This document shows positions 42,673-51,419 of a stretch of 64,000 nucleotides of DNA, one piece after another; position 1 is the first letter of the stretch; each line of letters opens with the position of its first letter. This DNA is from Fimenecus sp051881435 (GTDB lineage Bacteria > Bacillota > Clostridia > Oscillospirales > Acutalibacteraceae). Under the pieces are notes generated by a model. The model was not told the origin of the DNA and made no database searches. It worked only from the letters and a program-made list of their open reading frames with translations. The stretch lies in assembly GCA_051881435.1 (NCBI GenBank), contig JBJEPW010000034.1, forward strand, positions 1 to 64,000, in the 5' to 3' direction. The position numbers and the translations under genes are program-made.

Positions 42673-43737
42673 ATGGAAATCAAAATTGAACTGACAAAAA
42701 CTCCCAAGCAGAAGCCCGATGAAAAGCATCTCGGTTTCGGAAGTCACTACACTGATCATATGTTCATAATGAATTATGACGAGGGTCAGGGCTGGCACGA
42801 TGCAAGAATAGTACCTTATCAGCCCATTACTCTTGAACCCTCCGCACTTGTTTTTCACTATGCGCAGGAGTGCTTTGAGGGGTTAAAGGCTTATCGCTGC
42901 CCAGACGGAAGCGTTCAGCTTTTCAGACCCGATAAAAATGCAGAGAGAATGCAGTCCACACATAAAAGACTTTGTATTCCCGAAATACCTGTTGCTGATT
43001 TTGTCGATGCTGTAAAAACCCTTGTATCCGTTGAAAAGGATTGGGTTCCCTCAGAGCCGGACACAAGCCTTTATATAAGACCTTTCACCATTGCTACCGA
43101 GCCTGTGTTGGGCGTTAAGGCGTCGGCACAGTATCAGTTCATTATAATTTGTTCCCCCTCGGGCGCATATTATGCAGAGGGTATGAACCCCGTAAAAATA
43201 TATGTTGAGGACGAATTTGTCCGTGCAACTCCCGGCGGAACGGGATATATTAAGTGCGGCGGTAACTACGCGGCATCTATAATCGCAAGTGAAAAGGCGC
43301 ACACTCTCGGCTATTCTCAGGTGCTCTGGCTTGACGGCGTTGAGCGCAAGTATGTTGAGGAAGTGGGCTCAATGAATATTATGTTTAAGATTGACGGCGA
43401 GATTTATACCGCCGCAACCGTTGGAACGGTTCTTCCCGGTATAACAAGAATGAGCTGCATTGAGCTTCTCAAGGAGTGGGGCTACAAGGTGAACGAGGGC
43501 AAGCTGGCTATTGCCGATGTAATGCAGGCAGGTCGCGACGGAAAGCTTCAAGAAGTTTTCGGAACAGGTACTGCGGCTGTAATAAGCCCCGTAGGCGGAC
43601 TTATGTACGAGGGCGAAACGGTTGAAATCAACGGTTTCAAAACAGGCGAGCTTACACAGAGACTTTATGACACTCTTACAGGTATTCAATTCGGCAAATT
43701 ACCCGATACAATGGGCTGGATTGTTAAGGTTGACTGA
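42673..43737 (+). CDS. ilvE: Branched-chain amino acid aminotransferase
   Basis: 354 residues, class IV PLP aminotransferase. EALFHYAQ-type segment (LVFHYAQECFEGLKAYR), PLP Lys in GTGYIKCGGNYAASI, and EEVGSMNIMFKID followed by TPGI-like LPGITRMSCIELLKEWGYKV. Transfers the amino group between glutamate and the keto acids of Leu, Ile and Val. Ends 6 bases before a terminator hairpin. Confidence 0.95.
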   Translation: MEIKIELTKTPKQKPDEKHLGFGSHYTDHMFIMNYDEGQGWHDARIVPYQPITLEPSALVFHYAQECFEGLKAYRCPDGSVQLFRPDKNAERMQSTHKRLCIPEIPVADFVDAVKTLVSVEKDWVPSEPDTSLYIRPFTIATEPVLGVKASAQYQFIIICSPSGAYYAEGMNPVKIYVEDEFVRATPGGTGYIKCGGNYAASIIASEKAHTLGYSQVLWLDGVERKYVEEVGSMNIMFKIDGEIYTAATVGTVLPGITRMSCIELLKEWGYKVNEGKLAIADVMQAGRDGKLQEVFGTGTAAVISPVGGLMYEGETVEINGFKTGELTQRLYDTLTGIQFGKLPDTMGWIVKVD

Positions 43738-43742
43738 TTTTC

Positions 43743-43771
43743 ACCCCTTGCTCGATGAGCAGGGGGCTTTT
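43743..43771 (+). terminator. Terminator after ilvE
   Basis: CCCCTTGCTC/GAGCAGGGGG stem with a three-base loop and a CTTTTT tail. Confidence 0.85.
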
Positions 43772-43829
43772 TATTTCTTTTAAGGTTATTTTAAGGGAAT
43801 TATTTTACAATATTATCGGTGGTGATAAT

Positions 43830-44504
43830 ATGAAGCTTCTTTATGCAGAGGACGAACAGGCTATGTCCGAGGCTGTAACGGATATTTTAACTTTTCATAA
43901 ATATGATGTAGACGCGGTATATAACGGCACCGATGCGCTGTATTATGCCAGAAATGAGAAATACGACGGCATTATTCTTGATATTATGATGCCCGGTATG
44001 AACGGAATTGAGGTGCTGAAAGCACTGCGCAGTGAGGGTTGCCGCACTCCGATTTTACTGCTTACGGCGAAAACATTTGTAGAAAACCGTATAGAGGGGC
44101 TGGACGCCGGTGCAGACGATTATCTGCCCAAACCCTTTAATATGGGAGAACTTCTCGCCCGAGTGAGGGCAATGCTTCGCCGCCGTGAGAACTATACTCC
44201 CGAAATTGTGAAATACGGTGATTTATCCCTTAATCTTAACAGCGGTGAGCTTTCCTGCGGGCAGAAGTCGGTAATGCTGTCAAAGCTTGAATATAAGCTT
44301 ACTGAGGCGCTGATGCTTAACAACGGCAGATATTTGTCAACAGAGGATTTGCTCATAAAGGGCTGGGGTTATGATACGGAAACAGAAACAGGAATAGTTT
44401 GGGTATATATATCGTATCTGCGGAAAAAACTTGCCGCGCTCAGCTCAAAGGTGGAGATTGCGGCGAAGCGGGGTATAGGGTATATGCTGGAGGATAAAGA
44501 ATGA
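43830..44504 (+). CDS. OmpR-family response regulator
   Basis: 224 residues: receiver domain (phospho-acceptor Asp in IILDIMMPG near residue 51, Thr in LLTAK, Lys in PKPFN) and a C-terminal winged helix (LSKLEYKLTEALMLN to RGIGYML). ATG 43830 is chosen because it begins MKLLYAEDE, as in the family, after GGTGGTGAT; the frame upstream to 43755 is not conserved-looking. It overlaps the kinase gene (ATGA). Confidence 0.93.
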   Translation: MKLLYAEDEQAMSEAVTDILTFHKYDVDAVYNGTDALYYARNEKYDGIILDIMMPGMNGIEVLKALRSEGCRTPILLLTAKTFVENRIEGLDAGADDYLPKPFNMGELLARVRAMLRRRENYTPEIVKYGDLSLNLNSGELSCGQKSVMLSKLEYKLTEALMLNNGRYLSTEDLLIKGWGYDTETETGIVWVYISYLRKKLAALSSKVEIAAKRGIGYMLEDKE

Positions 44505-45730
44505 TAAAAACGCTCCAAAAAAAATTTGTGATTACGGCTATGGCGGCTGTTTCGGTTTTGCTCGTGTTCTTCATAGCGGCGATAAACATTCTCAACTGCG
44601 TGACAACGGTAAGGGAAATTGACAGAACGCTTGATTTTCTCATATCCTCCGGCAAGCAAAAGGCACCTGCGCAAAAACTTGATAAAGGCGGAATAAGAGA
44701 TTTTATTTCACCTTTGCCGGATGAGGACTCGGTGCGCGAATGGGGGTATTTCACCGTAAAGTATAATACCGACGGTGACGTAATTATGACGGATGTCAGC
44801 CGTATTTCATTAACGCAGGAGGAAGCCCAGCAAACGGCGGAAGAGCTTCTCGGAAAAGGCGGAGAGGGCTATGTCGGCAGATATAAATACAAAATTTCCG
44901 TTTCACCTGACGGTGAAGAAACAACGGTTGTGTGCATTGATACGGCAATGAAAATCCGTACCGTTGCCACCACCGCGCTGATTTCGGTGTTTGTAGGCAT
45001 AGTTTGTTGGGCTGTTATGCTTCTGCTTGTGATTTTTCTTTCAAAAAGAGCTATTAAGCCCATCGCCGAAAACATAGAAAGACAAAAACAGTTTGTTACA
45101 AACGCAGGTCACGAAATAAAAACTCCGTTGGCAATAATTCTCGCAAATACCGATGCGCTGGAACTGCATAACGGTGAGAATAAGTGGAGCAAAAACATAA
45201 GAGCGCAAACGGTGCGTCTTAACGGTCTTATGCAGAACCTGCTGACGCTTGCAAAAAACGATGAGTCGCAGCAGAGGCTTACATGCGAAATGTTTAATGC
45301 TTCGGAATTGCTTAACGAAACCGCAGAAACTTTTTTCGAATCGGCGGTTGCCCAAGGTGTTACTGTTTCCTGCGATATTGAGCCTGATGTGCAAATAACG
45401 GCAAACCGTGAAAGCATAAGACAGCTTTACTCGGTACTTATTGATAATGCGGTGAAGTACGGAAAATGCGGCAGTGAGATTTTTATATCATTAAAAGCGG
45501 AAAACGAAAGGTCGGTGTTTACCGTTCAAAACACCTGCGATAATTTGCCGGATTGCGAGCCTGAAAAGCTGTTTGACCGCTTTTACAGGGGCGACAGTGC
45601 GCGCACGCAAAAAAGCGGAGGATACGGAATAGGTCTTTCGGTGGCACGGGCTGTTGCTGAGGGCGCGGGCGGAGAAATCAAGGCAGAATATAAAAACGGA
45701 AATACAGTAGTTTTCACCGTTAAAATATAA
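44501..45730 (+). CDS. Sensor histidine kinase (HisKA type)
   Basis: 409 residues: membrane helix 1 (about 11-33), extracellular sensor of about 125 residues, helix 2 (about 160-185), then the dimerisation H-box NAGHEIKTPLAI (about 204), N-box LIDNAVKYG and G-box GGYGIGLSVARAVAEG. Partner of the adjacent response regulator. The sensor domain shows no family I recognise; the signal is unknown. Confidence 0.92.
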   Translation: MIKTLQKKFVITAMAAVSVLLVFFIAAINILNCVTTVREIDRTLDFLISSGKQKAPAQKLDKGGIRDFISPLPDEDSVREWGYFTVKYNTDGDVIMTDVSRISLTQEEAQQTAEELLGKGGEGYVGRYKYKISVSPDGEETTVVCIDTAMKIRTVATTALISVFVGIVCWAVMLLLVIFLSKRAIKPIAENIERQKQFVTNAGHEIKTPLAIILANTDALELHNGENKWSKNIRAQTVRLNGLMQNLLTLAKNDESQQRLTCEMFNASELLNETAETFFESAVAQGVTVSCDIEPDVQITANRESIRQLYSVLIDNAVKYGKCGSEIFISLKAENERSVFTVQNTCDNLPDCEPEKLFDRFYRGDSARTQKSGGYGIGLSVARAVAEGAGGEIKAEYKNGNTVVFTVKI

Positions 45731-45745
45731 TCAGAATTTATTTGT

Positions 45746-45782
45746 AATGCACATTTTTGTCATAAATGTGCATTATTTATAT
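45746..45782 (+). terminator. Terminator after the two-component pair
   Basis: AATGCACATTT/AAATGTGCATT perfect 11-base stem with a seven-base loop, followed by a T-rich tract. Confidence 0.8.
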
Positions 45783-45809
45783 TTTTTGATACATTTTTTG
45801 TCTAAAATA

Positions 45810-45837
45810 TTGAAAAAATTTGTGATTGTGGTAAAAT
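45810..45837 (+). promoter_or_regulatory. Sigma-A promoter of the serine hydrolase gene
   Basis: TTGAAA at 45810-45815 and TAAAAT at 45832-45837 with a 16-base spacer, ahead of ATG 45872. Confidence 0.6.
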
Positions 45838-45871
45838 TTTTTTAATAAGGTATTGTACAGAGGTGATTTTT

Positions 45872-47476
45872 ATGGCAGTTTCAAAATCAATCCCCCGTGC
45901 CAGAACTCCCGGCAGCGCGGGCGTTTCGGCAGAAGTCATAGGTCAGTTTTTAAGCGCGGCTGAAAAGCGCCACCTTGAATTTCACAGCCTTATGGTCATA
46001 AGGGGCGGCAAGGTAGCGGCGGAATGGTACAATAAGCCCTACGACAAAACATCAAAGCACACTATGTATTCCGTCAGCAAATCCTTTACCGCAACGGCAA
46101 TCGGCTTCGCAATTGAAGAGGGGATACTGTCCCTTGATACGAAGATTACTGATATTTTTCCCGATTATCCGCCGAAGCATGACGATAAACGCTTTGAAAA
46201 GCTGACGGTGCGCACCTTGCTTACCATGTCCGGCGGAAAACAGCCGAGTATTTTTACGGAAAAAGGCAAAATCGACTGGATTGACGATTTTATCAATTCT
46301 CCATGGGTTTTTGAGCCCGGCGAAAAGTTCCTTTATGTTAACGAAAACATATTTATGCTGTCCGCAATAATAAACAGGGTAACGGGCGTTACTCTGCGCG
46401 AATATCTCACTCCCCGTCTGTTTGAGCCGTTGGGAATAGAAGTTCCCTATTGGGACACGGATGCAAACGGTGTTGAAGCAGGCGGCTGGGGACTGTATAT
46501 CACCACCGAGGATTTGGCAAAGTTTATGCTTTGCTATTCTCAGGGCGGCAAGTATAAGGGCAAGCAGGTAATCCCCGCCCATTGGGTGCAGGAGGCAACA
46601 AGAACGCAGATTGAAAACGAGGACAACGGCAGAAACCCCGATAACACAAGCGGTTACGGCTATTGCTTCTGGAAAAATCAAACCGATAAATATTCCTACC
46701 GTGCCGACGGAATGTTTTCACAGTTCGGGATAGTTTTCCCCGACTATGATGCCGTTGTTGTTACCACCTCCGCAATTCCCGATGAGCAGTCGGCGCTGGA
46801 CTGTATCTGGGAGTTCTTCCCGAGAGCTTTTGAAGAGGTGTCGGATAAGAAAACGCAGTTGGGACAGTTCTTTATCGAACAGCCCTGCCATGGCGGACGG
46901 TCGTATTACGAGCCGTATGTTGAGGACAGATATATAAAATTCCGAAAAAAGCTTTTGCTCAATATTATCGGTTTTCCAATGAGCGTGCTTCCTCTTGCCG
47001 TTACATATATGATGACCGACAGAGCGGGCAATATTGATATGGTAAAATTCCGCTTCGGCGAGCACGAGTGCACACTTGAATGGAGCGAGGGCGACGAGAA
47101 AAACACAGTGCCCCTCGGCATGGACGGTCATTACCGATACGCCACAATGCGTCTCGGGCAAACTGATTTCAAGGTATGCTCAAACGCCTGCTGGATTGAC
47201 GATAAAACCTTGCTTGTAAGCATACGCCCCATTGAAACTGTGGGAAAAAGAAATATGATTTTCAGCTTCCGCAAGGGTGACCGCGTGGTGATGACTCCGT
47301 CCAGCACGCCCTCAACCGAGGAAATCGGCAATGCGCTTGCCATATCCTTTGAGCAGGTTTTGAGAAATAAATTTGTGTGCACAATTGTGCAAAAGGGCGT
47401 AATGCTCGCCCTGCCTTTCATTGAGCCAAAGCATTACGGCAGATTCATTGAGGGCATAAAAAAAGAAAACAGGTAA
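45872..47476 (+). CDS. Serine hydrolase, beta-lactamase class C-like (S12)
   Basis: 534 residues. The catalytic SxxK motif is in YSVSKSFTATAIG (about residues 65-70) and the second motif YVN in FLYVNENIF near 155. The family fold continues to about 350, followed by a C-terminal domain of about 180 residues (acidic, beta-rich) as in esterase/PBP4*-like members. There is no signal peptide or N-terminal membrane helix, so cytoplasmic hydrolysis of an ester or peptide is likelier than beta-lactam resistance. ATG 45872 follows AGAGGTG; the frame from 45863 would begin inside that site. Confidence 0.85.
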   Translation: MAVSKSIPRARTPGSAGVSAEVIGQFLSAAEKRHLEFHSLMVIRGGKVAAEWYNKPYDKTSKHTMYSVSKSFTATAIGFAIEEGILSLDTKITDIFPDYPPKHDDKRFEKLTVRTLLTMSGGKQPSIFTEKGKIDWIDDFINSPWVFEPGEKFLYVNENIFMLSAIINRVTGVTLREYLTPRLFEPLGIEVPYWDTDANGVEAGGWGLYITTEDLAKFMLCYSQGGKYKGKQVIPAHWVQEATRTQIENEDNGRNPDNTSGYGYCFWKNQTDKYSYRADGMFSQFGIVFPDYDAVVVTTSAIPDEQSALDCIWEFFPRAFEEVSDKKTQLGQFFIEQPCHGGRSYYEPYVEDRYIKFRKKLLLNIIGFPMSVLPLAVTYMMTDRAGNIDMVKFRFGEHECTLEWSEGDEKNTVPLGMDGHYRYATMRLGQTDFKVCSNACWIDDKTLLVSIRPIETVGKRNMIFSFRKGDRVVMTPSSTPSTEEIGNALAISFEQVLRNKFVCTIVQKGVMLALPFIEPKHYGRFIEGIKKENR

Positions 47477-47480
47477 AAAG

Positions 47481-47525
47481 ACCGTGCAGAATACACCGAT
47501 TGGCATATTCTGCACGGTTTATCTT
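47481..47525. terminator. Bidirectional terminator between convergent genes
   Basis: ACCGTGCAGAATA/TATTCTGCACGGT perfect 13-base stem with a 12-base loop and T-rich right flank, between the serine hydrolase and the phosphoesterase. Confidence 0.85.
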
Positions 47526-47530
47526 TGTAT

Positions 47531-48220
47531 TCAGATTTTTTCGCCTGTTTCACCGTTTACAATATCCTTGAAAACGGCACGGTGGGTTCCGGAAATGTAT
47601 TTGTCAATATGGAGCGAGCCGAAATACCACTTTTTGAAACGGCAGTTACCCGAAAGCTCCTCAAAATACGCATTCAGCGCAGTTACTCTCAGCATGGCGC
47701 TGTCATTAAGATTTAAAAAGCTCTTAACTTTAAGGGGCGGCTCGTGGGTGATAATCATATCCACATCATAGCCTGCAATTTCAAGGTTTTCCGCACCTTC
47801 CAAAAGCTCCTCCTGAGTGGGAATTTCATCTTTTGACCAAGCGTTCACATCGCGGCGGATATCAATATCCGAGCTTTCGCCGCCGCCCATTGTGAATATG
47901 CGCTTGCCCTCAATTTCAAAAATCTGACCTCTCATTAGATGGTAAAGGTTGCCGTAAATCTTATGAACCTTGCCCATGTTCCATTGGCTTATCTCGTAAT
48001 TGTTAAGCAGCTCAAAATTCTCGTGAGTTCCGTCAATAAAGCAAATATTGTATTTCCTTTTACCCAATGAGCGCAAAAACCGCTGTTCGCGGCGGCTGTC
48101 GTTCCACATAAAGCCGAAATCACCGCAGATTATAAGGGTATCGCCCTCTTTTAAATGCCGCAGTTTTCTGCGTGAAAGGCGGTCACGGTCTCCGTGAGTA
48201 TCTCCTGTTACATAAATCAT
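47531..48220 (-). CDS. Calcineurin-like metallophosphoesterase
   Basis: 229 residues. Metal-binding motifs in order: GDTHGDRDR (residues about 6-14), ICGDFGFMW, DGTHENFELL (GNHE motif in GTHE form), and ITHEPPLKV. Acts on phosphomonoesters or diesters, substrate not predictable. Divergent from the DacF gene. Confidence 0.9.
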   Translation of the reverse strand: MIYVTGDTHGDRDRLSRRKLRHLKEGDTLIICGDFGFMWNDSRREQRFLRSLGKRKYNICFIDGTHENFELLNNYEISQWNMGKVHKIYGNLYHLMRGQIFEIEGKRIFTMGGGESSDIDIRRDVNAWSKDEIPTQEELLEGAENLEIAGYDVDMIITHEPPLKVKSFLNLNDSAMLRVTALNAYFEELSGNCRFKKWYFGSLHIDKYISGTHRAVFKDIVNGETGEKI

Positions 48221-48240
48221 AAAAAAATCCTTTTTCCGTA

Positions 48241-48269
48241 TTGGATATTATTTTTAATTGTGATATACT
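48241..48269 (+). promoter_or_regulatory. Sigma-A promoter of the DacF gene
   Basis: TTGGAT at 48241-48246 and TATACT at 48264-48269 with a 17-base spacer, 46 bases before the start at 48315. Confidence 0.6.
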
Positions 48270-48314
48270 TTTATTGTATTACTTTCAGCGTGATTTTTCA
48301 AGTGGGTGATTTGT

Positions 48315-49652
48315 TTGAAAAAGATAATATCCGTGTTGCTCTGCGCCGCCGTGCTGTTGGGCACATTTTCAATAAGCGCTTTCGCTTCGTTTAATTCACT
48401 TTTAGAAACCGAGGCGGATATAGTTCTGCTTGTGAATACGGACAGCGATACGGTTATTTTTGATAAAAATGCGGACAAGCACAGTGCACCTGCATCACTT
48501 ACCAAAATCGTAACCTGTATGCTTGTGCTTGAAAACTGCGACAATCTTGATACCGGAATCACCTGTAAGAGGGCAGTCCTTGACGGCCTTTATGCTCAAA
48601 ATGCCTCAACAGTGGGAATTCTCGCAGGAGAAACCTTAACGGTCAGGGAGCTTTTATACTGCCTTATGATTCCCTCCGCCGCCGACGCCGCAAATATGCT
48701 TGCAGATTATATCGGCGGAAGTCTTGAAAATTTTACGGTGATGATGAATGATTTTATAAAGAATTTGGGGTGTGAGAACACCAATTTCATCAATGCCCAT
48801 GGGCTTGACGGTGACGGCGGAGCATATACCACCGCTAACGATATGTATAAAATTACAAAATACGCACTTCAAAATCCCATTTTTAAAGAGATTACAAGTA
48901 CCGTAAGGTATGAAATCGCACCAACGGAAAAATATCCCCAAACAAGGTATCTCAATAACACAAACAAGATGATGAACAAGGCGTATAAGGACTATTACAG
49001 CCCCTATATTTCCGGCGTTAAAACCGGCACGAGCAACGCGGCGGGGCATTGCGTTATATCCACCGCCTCAAAGGACGGCTATAATTATATGCTTATAGTT
49101 ATGAATGCTCCCCAGTATGATATTGATAACGACGGCGTTGAAGAAAATGTTGCGTTTACCGACAGCAAAAAGATTTACGAATGGGCATTTGACAATATAG
49201 TTCTTAAAAAGGTTACAGACACCACCGATGTTATAACCGTTGTGAATGTGGAATATAACTGGAAGGTTGACCATCTGCGGCTTGTGCCTGCAAAGGAGAT
49301 TTCAACACTTGTACCCACAGGAACGGAATCGGGAAGTCTTACGGTGCGCGTTGTTGAAAGTGAAACCCCCAAAACCGTTAAAGCACCCATTAAAAAAGGC
49401 GATATTTTGGGAAAAGCGGAAATCTTCTACGGCGAAGATGTTGTGGCAACCGTGGATTTGGTTGCGGCAGAGGATGTAAGCAGAAGCCTGATTTTGTGGA
49501 TTTGGGGAATAATCAAGCAAGTATTTTCCTCTATTATCGTAAAATTGCTTGTGGGACTTTGTGCAGTATTGCTGATAATATATATTTTACTGATTATCCG
49601 CAAAAACCGAATAAAAGCCAAACGCAAAAAAATAAGAATGATTAAAGGATGA
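48315..49652 (+). CDS. D-alanyl-D-alanine carboxypeptidase, DacF-like (S11)
   Basis: 445 residues. Signal peptide (KKIISVLLCAAVLLGTFSISAFA), then the penicillin-binding S11 domain: SxxK as SLTKIV (about residue 62) and KTG in SGVKTGTSNAAGHC. The middle SxN motif reads SAAD, so the usual Asn is Ala. A PBP5_C-type domain and a C-terminal membrane helix (about 395-425, with a basic tail) anchor it. It trims pentapeptides in peptidoglycan. TTG 48315 with GGGTG before it is preferred to the in-frame 48306 start, which overlaps the ribosome site. Confidence 0.88.
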   Translation: MKKIISVLLCAAVLLGTFSISAFASFNSLLETEADIVLLVNTDSDTVIFDKNADKHSAPASLTKIVTCMLVLENCDNLDTGITCKRAVLDGLYAQNASTVGILAGETLTVRELLYCLMIPSAADAANMLADYIGGSLENFTVMMNDFIKNLGCENTNFINAHGLDGDGGAYTTANDMYKITKYALQNPIFKEITSTVRYEIAPTEKYPQTRYLNNTNKMMNKAYKDYYSPYISGVKTGTSNAAGHCVISTASKDGYNYMLIVMNAPQYDIDNDGVEENVAFTDSKKIYEWAFDNIVLKKVTDTTDVITVVNVEYNWKVDHLRLVPAKEISTLVPTGTESGSLTVRVVESETPKTVKAPIKKGDILGKAEIFYGEDVVATVDLVAAEDVSRSLILWIWGIIKQVFSSIIVKLLVGLCAVLLIIYILLIIRKNRIKAKRKKIRMIKG

Positions 49653-49678
49653 TAAAAAAGTTAAGTAATAATAAAAGG

Positions 49679-49722
49679 GCTGTCACATTTCCGTATTTAC
49701 GGTTGTGTGACAGCCTGTTAGA
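49679..49722. terminator. Terminator after the DacF gene
   Basis: GGCTGTCACA...TGTGACAGCC stem with an inner CCGTA/TACGG pair, then TGTTAGATTGTTT. Likely serves the + strand and possibly the convergent minus-strand gene. Confidence 0.7.
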
Positions 49723-49819
49723 TTGTTTATCATTTATGCCCCCTCTGATGAGGGGGCTGTTATTATCCGGTACAAATCAAAATATAATATAACTATTGCA
49801 TAAACACTTTTCAGGTTCC

Positions 49820-50533
49820 TTACCATATTGTATCTCGGGGATATGACGGATACGGCGTTTTAAAATATGCGCTTACGGGCTCCGTGACCATAATCCACCT
49901 TCCGTTTTCAAAAGCGACCTCAAAGCTTTCCGTTTGTATGTATTCCGTTGTACTGTCGAATACATCAACAAAAACCTTTGCCCGGTTGCCCTCCTGCTCG
50001 ATTTTGAGAGAAGAAGGACTGTATGACGGAATTCCCCGTGCACCCGTACCTACATAGAGCTTACCGTCCTTTTCGAGAAAAGCGTTTTTGTTCATTTCCC
50101 AATGCTTGGCGGTTATTTCATCGCTTAAATACTGTCTTGTAAGCGCTTTGGCCTCTTTAACGGTGCTGAGCCCTGTTGCAAGACAACATTCCGAATATTC
50201 TGAGGTGGGAAGCTGTTCGGGATTGTCAACATATTCATATTCCTTTATGTATAATCCGAAAAGATTGGTTCTGGAATAGCATACCAATATATCGGAGAGT
50301 ATTTGCTTGGTAAGGGGTTCGGCGGCCTGCGTCTGCGGTTCTGTTTCCGTCGGCTCCGAGGTCCGGGCAGGCTCCTGCTCTTCCGTGGTAGATGCGGACT
50401 GAGTAGTTTTGGGCTCCGTCGGCTGATTTTCGTCTTTATCGGGCTTCAGAAAAATAACAAAGACAATTCCGCCGATAATTATTGCCAATGCAATAAGCCC
50501 GATAAGAATTTTAACTAAAATACCTTTTTTCAT
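49820..50533 (-). CDS. Membrane-anchored protein with possible IseA-like domain
   Basis: 237 residues: short basic start, a membrane helix (about 8-30), a Thr/Glu/Pro-rich linker (to about 72) and a soluble extracellular domain. The domain has the layout of IseA (YoeB) DL-endopeptidase inhibitors: TVKEAKALTRQYLSDE, then DGKLYVGTGARG, NRAKVFVDV and FENGRWIMV. The similarity is from memory and weak. If correct it would restrain wall hydrolases such as the M23 or NlpC/P60 enzymes. Confidence 0.6.
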   Translation of the reverse strand: MKKGILVKILIGLIALAIIIGGIVFVIFLKPDKDENQPTEPKTTQSASTTEEQEPARTSEPTETEPQTQAAEPLTKQILSDILVCYSRTNLFGLYIKEYEYVDNPEQLPTSEYSECCLATGLSTVKEAKALTRQYLSDEITAKHWEMNKNAFLEKDGKLYVGTGARGIPSYSPSSLKIEQEGNRAKVFVDVFDSTTEYIQTESFEVAFENGRWIMVTEPVSAYFKTPYPSYPRDTIW

Positions 50534-50714
50534 TTTGCATTTGCCTTTCTGTTGAATTATAAATATAATATATCAAAAAAATACAATATATAAAATATAT
50601 ATTATACAATCGTCGTGTTGCTGATGATATTCGCAGTAATAAAGTTGTTTATTTGTGTCGGGAAATATGGTAAAATACCTTGTGTTTTGATTTTTTATCA
50701 GGAGGGTGGAAATT

Positions 50715-51419
50715 ATGATAATTGCTGTTTTTGACGACAATGAATACGCATTGCGCACAATTGAAGAAACCGTTGACGCATTTTTTGAGGGTAAAAACTA
50801 TGATTATGATATTTTCGGATTTTCCGATACGGCACAATTTTACAATTATTACATAAACAATAAAATCGACATTGCTTTCCTTGATATAGCGGTTGAGGGA
50901 AATTCAAAATTCGGCTTAAAATGCGCGGAGGAAATCAGGCATCTTAATGATTCGGCTCATATTATTTTCACAACCGTTATGGGGGAGTATATGCCCTTGT
51001 CCTTTGAGGGTATGATTCGTCCCACCCACTATCTCGTAAAGCCGTTTTCCCGTGAAAAAATTTATGAGATTATGGAAAATATCATAAATGACGGGCAGAA
51101 AAAGAAAATAACGCTGAAATGCGGCAACACGGTTTGCAGGCTGAATATAAACGAGATACTTTACATAATTCAGGAAAAGAATAAAATGACGGTTTATACC
51201 AATGACAGCGTTATAAGCGTGTATAAGTCTTTAAAAAGCATATATGAGGAGCTTTCCGGACGGTTTGTTTTTGCCGATAAAAATGTATTGATAAACCCTG
51301 ATGAAATAAACCGGTTCGATATTAAAAACAACAGGCTCGTTATGAGCGACGGGCGTGTGATTTTTGTTTCCGTCAGAAGAAAAAGCGCTGTTAAAAAGAT
51401 AATGGAGGAGGAAGTATGA
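50715..51419 (+). CDS. LytTR-family response regulator (AgrA-like)
   Basis: 234 residues: receiver domain with Asp pair DDNE at the start and phospho-Asp in IAFLDIAVEG (about residue 56), Lys in VKPFSREK, then a LytTR DNA-binding domain (about 132-232, KKITLKCGNTVCRLNINEILYI). The ATG at 50715 lies nine bases after AGGAGG; the GTG at 50706 touches that site. Coupled by ATGA to the kinase gene. Confidence 0.93.
   Translation: MIIAVFDDNEYALRTIEETVDAFFEGKNYDYDIFGFSDTAQFYNYYINNKIDIAFLDIAVEGNSKFGLKCAEEIRHLNDSAHIIFTTVMGEYMPLSFEGMIRPTHYLVKPFSREKIYEIMENIINDGQKKKITLKCGNTVCRLNINEILYIIQEKNKMTVYTNDSVISVYKSLKSIYEELSGRFVFADKNVLINPDEINRFDIKNNRLVMSDGRVIFVSVRRKSAVKKIMEEEV

Noticed and set aside
45872..47476. 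Beta-lactam resistance gene
   Set aside because: SxxK and YVN motifs fit class C-like hydrolases, but there is no signal peptide and a large extra C-terminal domain; an esterase/peptidase role is likelier.
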